A stretch of DNA of 36,826 nucleotides. It comes from Bythopirellula sp. (lineage in GTDB: Bacteria > Planctomycetota > Planctomycetia > Pirellulales > Lacipirellulaceae). Below, piece by piece: positions 1-8,600 of this stretch. The DNA lies in the NCBI GenBank assembly GCA_028285205.1, contig JANQQA010000010.1:1-36826 (forward strand). Direction: 5' to 3'. Every line of letters starts with the position of its first letter. Position 1 is the first letter of the stretch. Position numbers and translations under genes: made by a program. The notes beneath the pieces were generated by a model, which searched no databases, was not told the origin of the DNA, and worked only from the letters and a program-made list of their open reading frames with translations.

Positions 1-82
1 ACTGTTCGCTGACGACGATTCCTTCGACGCCCTGTTCGACGACAACTCGAACCGAAAGTCTAGCGCACGGAAGGCAACGTGA
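1..82 (+). CDS. 3' end of an upstream gene (partial, unknown function)
   Basis: The frame starting at base 2 is open to a TGA at 80-82 and encodes 26 residues rich in Asp and Ser, ending in a basic Arg/Lys/Ala tail. It has no stop before the TGA, and that TGA overlaps the ATG of the next gene as TGATG. This is the usual geometry of translationally coupled genes. The acidic tail contains the repeated pattern FDxLFxD, which I do not link to any family. The body of the gene lies outside the window, so no function is proposed. The alternative is chance: 26 codons is short, and the overlap is the main support. Confidence 0.5.
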   Translation, partial: LFADDDSFDALFDDNSNRKSSARKAT

Positions 83-945
83 TGCGTGCGGCGCTGACGA
101 TCGTTCTGTTGAGCATCGGGTGGACGGCCGGCGATCTGCCATCCTCCGCTCAAGATTTGACCTTAGCGGTGAGCTCTTCAGTGGCGAGTGCGTTTCAAAT
201 TCGCCCGGGAGCGACCTCTGGGTCGCTACAGCTCACCATTTTTCGCACCGGAACCGTCGACGCGACGGACTTTCTCACCGGGTGGCAAGCTTCGCTATTG
301 CTTGTGCCCGATGACGGTGCGGTTGGTAGCTTGGTGTTCGATAGCGCGACAGAACCTGTGGACGGATATGCTTTCGAAAATGTCGGGAGCCTTGGCCTCG
401 GCGCAGTCAACTCAGGCACCGAGCTGCTGGCTTTCGATACTCACTTTCCATTCAGTGGCGGCGCTAGCGTTGATTCTGGTAGTGACGCTGCCCTGTTGGA
501 CTTTACTTTGCAGGCTTCAGCAGATGCACTTGGTGGCTTTAGTGTATTTGCGATGCCCGGACTTGGTAGTTCTGAGTGGTCCGACGCCAGCGAGCCGGTC
601 TTCCGGAGGCGAGAGTTTGCCAACGTTCGCGATGGTGACACTCCCATTCGCCTGGCAAGTGTTTTCATCTCGCACCCCGGTGACTTCGACTTCGACAACG
701 ACGTCGACGGTCGCGACTTCTTGCTTTGGCAGCGTGGAGATTCGTTCAGCCCGCTCAGCGCCGGTGATCTGCAAGACTGGAACGATCACTTCGGCTTTAG
801 TGCGAATTCAGTGGCTGCGATCGCTGCCATCGAGGTGGTGCCTGAACCAAACTCCGCGCTACTCTTTGTGCTCGCTGCGGGACTTGCGACGTTCAGCCGT
901 CATCTGAATGCCGAACATCTCGGTGCCAATTCTGCTGCGATGTAA
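82..945 (+). CDS. Secreted protein with dockerin-like segment and PEP-CTERM anchor
   Basis: This 287-residue protein begins with a Sec-type signal peptide (MRAALTIVLLSIGWTAG). I chose ATG 82 over GTG 79 because GGAAGG at 69-74 sits seven bases upstream. The middle is a beta-rich Gly/Ser/Ala region without a recognised catalytic motif. Residues about 199-238 form an Asp-rich dockerin-like segment (GDFDFDNDVDGRDFLLWQRG) with the spacing seen in planctomycete secreted proteins. Near residue 252 comes a PEP-CTERM-type tail: VPEP, a hydrophobic stretch, then Arg. Known PEP-CTERM tails are recognised by an exosortase and processed at the cell surface. The Arg is followed by about 12 further residues, longer than usual, which could impair sorting. 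The C-terminal design is shared with the giant protein at 11137-15477. Its 3' end is 22 bp from the convergent sialidase. Confidence 0.85.
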   Translation: MRAALTIVLLSIGWTAGDLPSSAQDLTLAVSSSVASAFQIRPGATSGSLQLTIFRTGTVDATDFLTGWQASLLLVPDDGAVGSLVFDSATEPVDGYAFENVGSLGLGAVNSGTELLAFDTHFPFSGGASVDSGSDAALLDFTLQASADALGGFSVFAMPGLGSSEWSDASEPVFRRREFANVRDGDTPIRLASVFISHPGDFDFDNDVDGRDFLLWQRGDSFSPLSAGDLQDWNDHFGFSANSVAAIAAIEVVPEPNSALLFVLAAGLATFSRHLNAEHLGANSAAM

Positions 946-967
946 CTCCGAACGTTCCGGAGAGCGC

Positions 968-2239
968 TTATCGATTAGATTGCAACCAAGCGGAAGAGAA
1001 AATTCTCGCCCCGATTCCCTGTTCGCCATGATGTCCGCGGCTGTACGCGCAAATGAAGTAGTCATCTGCAAGGCGGTTGACCGTACTATAGGAAAAAGGA
1101 CCTTCCTCAATGAGCTTTGGCGTCCAACTCACCCCGGAGTCGTCGCTCACGTAGATTGTGCCGTGGGTCCGATTCTTCTTCGCTGGAGCCGAACAGAATG
1201 CCAAATCACCATACGACTCGAGCACCTGGAGGCATCGCGTTGCTGCTATCGTGGTAACGCGACCCGCTCCCCAAGTCATGCCTCCGTTGTCGCTGTAGTG
1301 AAGCACCTTGCCCACTTCGGTTCCCCGATTGCGCCGACGAATCATCAGCAGGCGTTTACCTTCGTCAATCGATACCGCGGATGCTTCGTTGTGTGCGAAG
1401 GCCGTGTCATCCGCTACCACTCCGCCAAAGCTCCAGGACTCGCCGTTGTCGTCGCTATAGATCACCGAACTGCTGGGTGGATAATCGCGAAAATGTGGAT
1501 GATCTGCGCTGGGGAGATAGTCACCGCGCAGCGGGCCTGCCAAGATTAGTTGACCGGCGTGCGGTCCACCTTCTACTCTCCGCACTTGCCCGATGAGGTT
1601 GATAAACGCCAGGTAGTACTGCCTGCCGTTTCGCTCGTATACGCGATCAGAGATCCCGCGGTGCTCCTTTCGCGCCCATGTTTGTCCCCCGTCGTCGGAG
1701 AAGAACTCGAGTACCAAAGTTGCTGCCTTCCGTGTAAACGTTGATATATCGATTCCAATCTGCTCCTTGATTTTGGCAGCGTCTTTAATTCGAGCGATTG
1801 TTTCATCGATCGAAATACTCGTCAAAATGGAAATGCGCTCGCCTCCGCCAGGCGCCTCGCGAATGAAAGCCGATACCGCATAGGTTTGCACAGGGACCTC
1901 ATTCACGAATCGCAAGTCAGCATAGGTCTTCCCGCCGTCCTGGCTGGTGACATGGGCAATCAGTTTTTCGTTGCGATCGCCGGAACCGTCGAGGCGTGCC
2001 TGAAAGAAGACGTGAATTACACCGCGTGAGTCCATGATCACTGAAGGCTGAAAGCCGGCCCCAACGAAGCGTTGTCTCCCGGCGATGCTGTACTCCTTGG
2101 TTGCGTCGACCGTAAACACGGTGACCGCATCACTCAATCCGCGTTCATCCAAGCTGGCGCGGAAATCTGGAAGTTGACCACCAACGGCAACCAAGGGAAT
2201 TGCAAAGAAAAAGGCAAAGTAGATGGACGTCTTGGTCAT
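968..2239 (-). CDS. Secreted BNR-repeat sialidase-family glycosidase
   Basis: This 423-residue protein has a Sec signal peptide (MTKTSIYFAFFFAIPLVAVG) and a sialidase-type six-bladed propeller. The open frame continues upstream to 2494, but the signal peptide marks 2239 as the start. Five Asp boxes (SxDxGxTW type) are visible near residues 99-106, 181-188, 262-269, 316-323 and 365-372. An NEASAV motif (Glu285) followed by an Arg cluster at 301-303, and a late SYS motif (Tyr384), resemble the catalytic Glu, an Arg-triad member and the nucleophilic Tyr of exo-sialidases. The family hydrolyses terminal sialic acids, but many planctomycete members are uncharacterised and may act on other sugars. 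It is divergent from the ceramidase-like gene across about 500 bp, so the two could share control. No strong ribosome-binding site was seen. Confidence 0.88.
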   Translation of the reverse strand: MTKTSIYFAFFFAIPLVAVGGQLPDFRASLDERGLSDAVTVFTVDATKEYSIAGRQRFVGAGFQPSVIMDSRGVIHVFFQARLDGSGDRNEKLIAHVTSQDGGKTYADLRFVNEVPVQTYAVSAFIREAPGGGERISILTSISIDETIARIKDAAKIKEQIGIDISTFTRKAATLVLEFFSDDGGQTWARKEHRGISDRVYERNGRQYYLAFINLIGQVRRVEGGPHAGQLILAGPLRGDYLPSADHPHFRDYPPSSSVIYSDDNGESWSFGGVVADDTAFAHNEASAVSIDEGKRLLMIRRRNRGTEVGKVLHYSDNGGMTWGAGRVTTIAATRCLQVLESYGDLAFCSAPAKKNRTHGTIYVSDDSGVSWTPKLIEEGPFSYSTVNRLADDYFICAYSRGHHGEQGIGARIFSSAWLQSNR

Positions 2240-2741
2240 TCGAACGCTCGTGATACGTGAAGAGTCGTGTCGCCGACGAACGTCCAGATTCACTCGAGTC
2301 GGTCGATCGATGAGGAATCTCGAGGTAGGCGTCCCGCGGCGCTCAACGATTCTACCGCTATCGCAATAGATGTCGCAAGGATACCCAAGACGCTCATTCC
2401 TCGTAGCCGCTAGTGGCGAATTGCTACACTCACGCCGAACGTCGTCTCCACCAATCTGCAGCCTCCGTTGGAGGACGCGGCACAAGTTATCCACAGCAAT
2501 GACGCCGCGGCAATTGGGACCCTCACGGTCTGTAAAGCTGCTCCCGCAAAGACACGACTACTAGGATTGCGTCATCAAAGAGTTGTCTGGCTAGAAGACG
2601 ATCCTGGTGATGTACACTGAGGCCGCATTAGAGATAATGGACGCATGGAGGCTCGGGGCGTTTCCCGTTCGACGTCATGTTCGTCTGTTATGTGGGCTAT
2701 CTCCTGCGAAACACGGATAGCACCGCTGTGAGTATCTGCCG
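2240..2741. promoter_or_regulatory. Divergent intergenic region between sialidase and ceramidase-like genes
   Basis: This 502-bp gap separates two outward-reading genes and must hold both promoters. I see no convincing -35/-10 pair. A short dyad (GCTATC at 2696-2701, GATAGC at 2716-2721, 14 bp between) lies 21 bp before the ceramidase-like start and is the only operator-like element noticed. The part up to 2494 is open in the sialidase frame but has no signal-peptide or conserved character. Confidence 0.35.
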
Positions 2742-4886
2742 ATGAAGTGCTCATTTCCGTTTCTCGGAATCGTCTCGCTGTTGGTTCTGGCTAGTGGCAT
2801 GCACGCGTTGGCCGCCTATGGATCGTCGTTGCGAGCAGGGGCAGCTGCTGTGGACATCTCACCGCAGACGCTGCCGGCGATCATGAATGGCGGTTTCCTA
2901 GAGCGTCGCGCAAATCGCGTTGTGGATCCGCTTCATGCACGAGCGCTCGTTCTGAGTGATGGCAAAGAAACGATTGCGATTGTGATCGTGGACTCTTGCA
3001 TGTTTCCAACGACGATATGCGACGAAATCAAGCGAATCGCGACGCAGCAGACGGGCATCCCAACTGATCGCATCCTGATTAGCGCAACACACACGCATGC
3101 GGCCCCATCGGTGATGGAAATGTGTTTGGGAACGGGTGCTGACCCGGCGTATGTGAAGTATGTGCCGGCTCGAGTTGCACAATCGATCGCTGACGCTTAC
3201 GAGAACCTGCAGCCGGCGAAACTCGGATGGACGATCGTTGACAGCGCCGAGCTTACGAACTGTCGACGTTGGATCACTCGCGTTGACCGTGTGGGCATGG
3301 ATCCGTTTGGTGGCCAGACGGTGCGCGCTATGATGCATCCCGGTTATGAGAATCCAGAGTACACGAGCCCTACAGGACCGATTGATCCGTGGTTGACGGT
3401 GCTCAGTGTTGTGTCGGCGGCGAACGAGACGCCGATCTGCGTGATGGCGAACCTGTCCATGCACTACTTTGGTGGCGATGGATTCTCGGCAGATTACTTT
3501 GGCGAAGTTGCCCGGTTGCTGGAAGCTCGGATCGGACAGTTCAGCGAAGAAGCCGCGTCCCGCTTTGTCGGCATCATGTCGCAGGGAACCAGTGGCGATT
3601 TGCACTGGATGGACTACAGCAAACCGGCTCGTGCCATCAATCGCCCGCAATACTCCAAGAGTGTGGCTGAGCGTGTGCTGCAGGCCTGGGAGACGATCGA
3701 ACATCGACCGGACCTCACGCTCGCGATGACGGAGCAGCGACTCACCATTGACCGGCGCAGGCCATCGCCTCGTCGGCGCGAATGGGCTCGACCGATCAAC
3801 GCCGGTCGTGGCGATCTTCCGCCACGAAACCGCAAGGAGGTGTATGCGCAACAGGCAGAATGGATTCATCAGCATCCGACGGCAGAAGTTGTGCTGCAGG
3901 CTGTTCGTATCGGCGAACTCGGCATCACGGCGATCCCCAACGAAGTTTATGGAATCACGGGACTAAAACTGAAACGGCAGAGCCCGTTGGTAGCGACCTT
4001 CAATTTGGAACTGGCCAACGGAGCGACCGGTTATATTCCACCTCCCGAACAACATCGGCTGGGCGGTTACACGACTTGGCCAGCAAGAACCGCCGGGTTG
4101 GCCGAACATGCAGAGCCGCTGATCGTCGAGACGCTGTTGGGTCTGCTGGAAACGGTTGCCGGCAAGCAGCGGCGTCATCTCGTCAGTCCGGACTCGGCTT
4201 ATTCCGAAGCGATCGAGAGCAAAAATCCAATTGCCTACTGGCGGCTGGACGATATGGCTGCTGCGCAGGCCCAGGACGCGGTCGGTCGAAATGATGCGAG
4301 CTACCAGGGCGCCGTTGCGCTGTTCTTGCCGGAGTCGAATGAGTCCGGTTCCTCGGCGGCCGCATACGGAACTGCAGCCGCTTACGGGAACCGATGTGTT
4401 TATCTCGCCGGCGGTCACGTCGCGGCAGTTCTCGAACAGCTTGAGGATCAATACAGTGTGGCGATGTGGTTCTGGAGCGCGCTTCCCTCCGACGCTCGCG
4501 ATACCACAGGCGTTCTTCTCGCGAACGAATCAGAGACGCTGCTGATTGCCGGTAGCGCAGCCGGCAAAGATGCGGGCAAGCTGTGCTTGAATGTGGGTGG
4601 GAAGTCGTGGATGAGTAATACACCGGTAACCAGTAAGCAGTGGCAGCATGTCGTGGTCACACTGGAGGACAGGCGTATCCGAGTCTATTTGGATGGACGA
4701 GAGGTACCGGAGATTGACGCGGTCGTCACGCGGTCAGATCCATCAAAACGATGGCTGATCGGCAGCGACGGAGATTCCGCGACAACTTTCGATGGCAAGG
4801 TCGACGAAGTCGCGGTATTCGACCGCGCGCTGCCGGCCGCAGACATCAACGAACTGTACTTGGCGCGCCACGCCTCTGCAGAATGA
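2742..4886 (+). CDS. Secreted neutral-ceramidase-like hydrolase with C-terminal LamG domain
   Basis: This 714-residue protein starts with a signal peptide (residues 1-25). Residues about 30-460 match the neutral/alkaline non-lysosomal ceramidase N-terminal family. The opening pattern RAGAAAVDISP, the THTH motif (His117/His119), NLSMH (His241) and GTSGDLHW (Ser284-Asp286) sit where that zinc amidohydrolase family has metal ligands and the substrate-activating site. Residues about 490-710 (from AYWRLDD to the end) form a LamG/concanavalin-like jellyroll, probably for carbohydrate binding. Family members cleave N-acyl bonds of ceramides, but planctomycete homologues are numerous and mostly untested, so the substrate is inferred weakly. 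Fusion to LamG and the divergent sialidase suggest action on a glycoconjugate. Convergent with the sigma-factor gene; no clear terminator lies in the 108-bp gap. Confidence 0.85.
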   Translation: MKCSFPFLGIVSLLVLASGMHALAAYGSSLRAGAAAVDISPQTLPAIMNGGFLERRANRVVDPLHARALVLSDGKETIAIVIVDSCMFPTTICDEIKRIATQQTGIPTDRILISATHTHAAPSVMEMCLGTGADPAYVKYVPARVAQSIADAYENLQPAKLGWTIVDSAELTNCRRWITRVDRVGMDPFGGQTVRAMMHPGYENPEYTSPTGPIDPWLTVLSVVSAANETPICVMANLSMHYFGGDGFSADYFGEVARLLEARIGQFSEEAASRFVGIMSQGTSGDLHWMDYSKPARAINRPQYSKSVAERVLQAWETIEHRPDLTLAMTEQRLTIDRRRPSPRRREWARPINAGRGDLPPRNRKEVYAQQAEWIHQHPTAEVVLQAVRIGELGITAIPNEVYGITGLKLKRQSPLVATFNLELANGATGYIPPPEQHRLGGYTTWPARTAGLAEHAEPLIVETLLGLLETVAGKQRRHLVSPDSAYSEAIESKNPIAYWRLDDMAAAQAQDAVGRNDASYQGAVALFLPESNESGSSAAAYGTAAAYGNRCVYLAGGHVAAVLEQLEDQYSVAMWFWSALPSDARDTTGVLLANESETLLIAGSAAGKDAGKLCLNVGGKSWMSNTPVTSKQWQHVVVTLEDRRIRVYLDGREVPEIDAVVTRSDPSKRWLIGSDGDSATTFDGKVDEVAVFDRALPAADINELYLARHASAE

Positions 4887-4994
4887 GCAGACTTGTTCGA
4901 GCATGCGGAGACGGCTGCGGTTCAGTCTTCCCGTGGTCTGGTGCGTGCGGCAATGCTTGCTGGCGAACTTGAAGCCGTGAAGCCGTGTAGGAGA

Positions 4995-5591
4995 TTAGAC
5001 AAGCGCGGAGAGGTACGTCGTGTCTTTTAGCTGTCGACGTAGACGGCTCATTCGTACGCGCGCAACATCTGCGTCGAGGTTCAAGAGCCGAGCGGCATCG
5101 GCAGTGCTATAGCCTTCCAGTCTTAGCGTAATCAGGTCGCGATCGTCCCCCTTCAGCCGGCCCAAGACAAATGCAATCTGATCTCTAAACGAAGCGATGT
5201 CTGCAGGATCACGTTCTCTACCAGCCAGCGAAACGACATAGTCGGGCAGATTCGAATCAGGCGGACGTACGCCACTTTCGCGTTGTTGCCTGCGCAGAGT
5301 TCGCCAATGCCTTGCGATCTTTCTTCTCAGGACAACCGAGGCGAGTGCAACCAGCTTATCGGCGGACGTAAATTCGAAGCGCTTCGCTCTCAAGCCGACA
5401 ATTAGACTGTGGTGTACCGACTGGACAAGGTCAAGCGAGTCCATGTAAGGACGTAGTGCTGGACCAAGATGGGCCCGCGCGATGATTCGGATATCGCTGT
5501 GGTACTGCTCAACGAGGCGGGACATCGCTTCCTCGTTACCGGCCCGCGCTTCGCTGAGCAGGTCGCTAAACTCACTGCTAAGCGCGCTCAT
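4995..5591 (-). CDS. ECF-type RNA polymerase sigma factor
   Basis: This 198-residue protein has the two conserved blocks of ECF sigma factors. Region 2 covers residues about 10-95 (AGNEEAMSRLVEQY through DLVQSV and the basic VVLRRKIARHWR stretch). Region 4 covers about 145-195, with the HTH in the segment STADAARLLNLDADVARVR followed by MSRLRRQL. No anti-sigma gene follows it. It is divergent from a transmembrane Ser/Thr kinase across 97 bp, the arrangement known for kinase-linked planctomycete ECF groups. Inference: the kinase may control this factor by phosphorylation rather than through an anti-sigma. Start ATG 5591 is the first in frame and gives a normal family length. Confidence 0.92.
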   Translation of the reverse strand: MSALSSEFSDLLSEARAGNEEAMSRLVEQYHSDIRIIARAHLGPALRPYMDSLDLVQSVHHSLIVGLRAKRFEFTSADKLVALASVVLRRKIARHWRTLRRQQRESGVRPPDSNLPDYVVSLAGRERDPADIASFRDQIAFVLGRLKGDDRDLITLRLEGYSTADAARLLNLDADVARVRMSRLRRQLKDTTYLSALV

Positions 5592-5688
5592 GAATCAGCC
5601 GGCCATCGGATTGGAAAACTTGGTCCCTTGCTCGTGTACCTCTCAGTATACTACAAACTGCAAGGTAATCGATTGCAATTGAAACTAG
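5592..5688. promoter_or_regulatory. Divergent sigma-factor/kinase promoter region
   Basis: This 97-bp interval must carry promoters for both outward genes. It contains the perfect 8-bp palindrome AGTATACT (5645-5652), which reads as a TATACT -10 hexamer on either strand. I could not place a well-spaced -35 for either direction. ECF promoters would not be expected to match that consensus. Confidence 0.35.
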
Positions 5689-8600
5689 GTGAACTTAGGA
5701 CCAGGATCTTTGGCAGCCCGACCAGAGGAACAGTTGCAAGCAGCTCGTGAAATGCTCGAGCGCCATCTTCTTGCGGGGGAGGGGAACGCAGTCGAGAGGA
5801 CCCTTAGCGCGTTCGCGGCAGTCGCGGAGCACGAGGAACTCGTCGTCGAACTTATCTATAACGATCATTTGATTCGCGAGGAATTAGGGCAGTCACCACA
5901 AGTACAAGACTATCTCGATCGATTTCCCGACCACGCGCAGCGAATTCAGCGATTGTTCAGAATCCATGACTCACTGAGCGCAGATGAGTCGCTTCCTCAA
6001 TTGGAGTTTGACTCCGCAGCTCTGCCAAGAGCGTTGGGCCCTGGCAGCACGTTTGGGGCGTTCCAAGTCTTGTCGTGCCTCGGGGCAGGTGGGGGCGGTG
6101 TCGTATTCAAGGCACGACAGATTGACCTGGATCGATTCGTGGCCTTGAAAATCCTGAAGAGCAGCGTGACCAGCGAGCGTGAGATAAAGCGATTTCTGGC
6201 CGAGGCGAAAGCCGTCGCGAACTTGCAACACCCAAACGTTGTTCAAGTTTACGAGGCAGACATCCAAGAGAATCTGCCGTATATCGCACTGGAGTATATC
6301 GGCGGAGGAACGCTTGAAACGAAAATCTCGAGTGGACCAATCGCTGGGAAGGAAGCAGCAAAGCTCTTGGCCATTCTGGCCGATGCGATGCAGTATGCAC
6401 ACGATCGAGGTGTGGTGCATCGTGACCTGAAGCCAGGCAATGTCCTGCTGACCGAAGCCGGGATTCCGAAGATCACGGATTTTGGCTTGGCCAAACGATT
6501 AGACCACGCTGAGCCTACGGCTCCGCAATCCATCACGGTCACCGGCGCTGTTCTAGGCACACCCAGCTACATGGCGCCAGAACAGGCGGAAGGGCGTAAT
6601 CGCGAGATCGGGCCGTTAACTGACGTCTATGGACTCGGTGCGATACTCTACCATCTTGTAACCGGGCAAGTGCCCTTCGTCGGCGAATCGACGATCGACG
6701 TGCTGCAGAGTATCTGCTCAATGGATCCAGTAGCGCCGTCGCTGGTGAATCCTAAAGTACCGCGCGATCTGGAAACCATTTGCCTTAAATGTTTGGAGAA
6801 GGAGCCAAAGCACCGATACGAATCGGCAGCGGCGCTCTCTGAGGATCTCAATCGATTCTTGAATGGTCAGCCTATCATCGCGCGGCCGACCGGTTATGTG
6901 CAGCGGATGATTAAGTTGGCTCGGCGGCATCCGCTACCAACCGCGCTCACCGCCGGGCTGGCCGGCGCAATCATGGTGGTCTTTTTCTTGATCAGTTGGC
7001 AATGGAATCAGGCGGCACTTGGTGAGCGGACTCAGACGCGATTGCGCAGTGCAGCGGAAGACGCCCTGTATTCGAACCAGCTAGCTCTGGCCCACAAAGA
7101 GATCAAATCGAGCGAGTCACGACGCGCATTGGAGGTACTCGACAGCACCGATCCAAAGCGACGCCACTGGGAATGGAAGTATCTGAAGCAATCGTGCAAT
7201 ACGTACACAACTTTAGGCACCCTAGGTCCAGACACGAGACGGTGTATGCTCAGCCCAAACGGCAGTCTTCTTGCCGTTGTGAAGGGTCGGTGGGGTACCG
7301 ACGAACCTGGGTCAATGGCTGTGTTCGATGCTCGCACTCGCAAGCTACTCTTCGAACACGAGACGGCGTTCGGGCCGATCATGGATGCAGCTTTTTCGCC
7401 TGACGGAGAAACGATCGCATCAGTTGCAATTCGGTTCTCTAAAGGCGAAGGTTTGCTCACTTTCCACAATTCGCGAACCGGCGAATCTACTAGTTCACTT
7501 CCAAAAGGCGACAGTGGACTGTTTGGCATTTGTTATCACCCTTCGCAACCGGTAGTTGCACTCGCCTGCGAGGACAGTTCGGTCGAAATCCTAGATCTGG
7601 AATCAAAGCAAGTGATTCACCGCCTGATCGGGCATCGCGACCGATGCTACCGTGTTGCTTTTAGCCCTACAGGCACTCAGCTTGCTTCGTGCAGCGGAGA
7701 CGGAACCGTCCGCCTGTGGAACACGGAATCTGGAACGCAGGAAGCGGTCTTGCGAGCGCGGAAGGACCTGATGAATGTCGCTTACACTCCAGATGGTCGC
7801 TATGTGGTGGCGAACGGATACGATCAGGCTATTCAGTACTGGGATCTTCTGGAACAACCGCCGCGTCCCACGAAGGTCCACTTGGCTGGTGACCAGCCGC
7901 TGTCGTACGACTTGTCGATCTCACCGGAAGGTCGATACTTGTTTGCCTTCGGAGACGGCGGCAGAAGGCTATATTCTTACGACATGTCGGTTGAACGAAT
8001 TAGCCTTCGTTCCGCTGAGACACTAAATCGGCCTTTTTGGCTCACACATCATCCTACCGAAGAACAACTCTACGTCGTAGACGCCGACGGGAACGTGTTG
8101 GAATCGAATCCCCGACCGGCTAATCCATTCCAGCGGTTTGTGACGGCAAGCGCTGCTGCAATCAATCTGGAAGATCAGAGCAACTCCATTGCGATCGCAT
8201 CGGGATCCAGCCGCGCGTTGCCGGGAGCACACGACTTTCGCTGTCGTCTGTTGTCGTTGTCAGAGCCGGATGCGGAAATCCAATTCTTTGAAGGCGCCCC
8301 AACATGGGTTTCCTCCATCGCTCTTTCACCCAACGGGAGGACACTAGCTTGCGGCTGTGAAGACGGAAGTGTCTTGCGTTGGAGTGTCGAATCCGGAGAC
8401 TTGCTCGACAAATCGACCGTTCACGATGGCAAAGTGATCTACTTGGATTTCCCGAGTGACGGCGATCGATTGATTTCCATCGACAGCAATGGTTTGCTCG
8501 CCGAGTGGAGCGGTAACTCGCCGAGCTGTACATCCACGTCGAGTCTTGGAGGTATGCCGCTCCGGATCGCGACGGCGAGCTGGGATGCCAAGCGTTTGTT

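Noticed and set aside
2696..2721. GCTATC/GATAGC dyad before the ceramidase-like gene as a proven operator.
   Set aside because: Arms are only 6 bp and a 14-bp spacer is easily found by chance; noted only in the description of the interval.
2898..3875. A 325-codon open frame on the minus strand opposite the ceramidase-like gene.
   Set aside because: It lies entirely inside a gene with clear family motifs, has no recognisable motif and a basic, Arg/His-rich composition typical of antisense frames.
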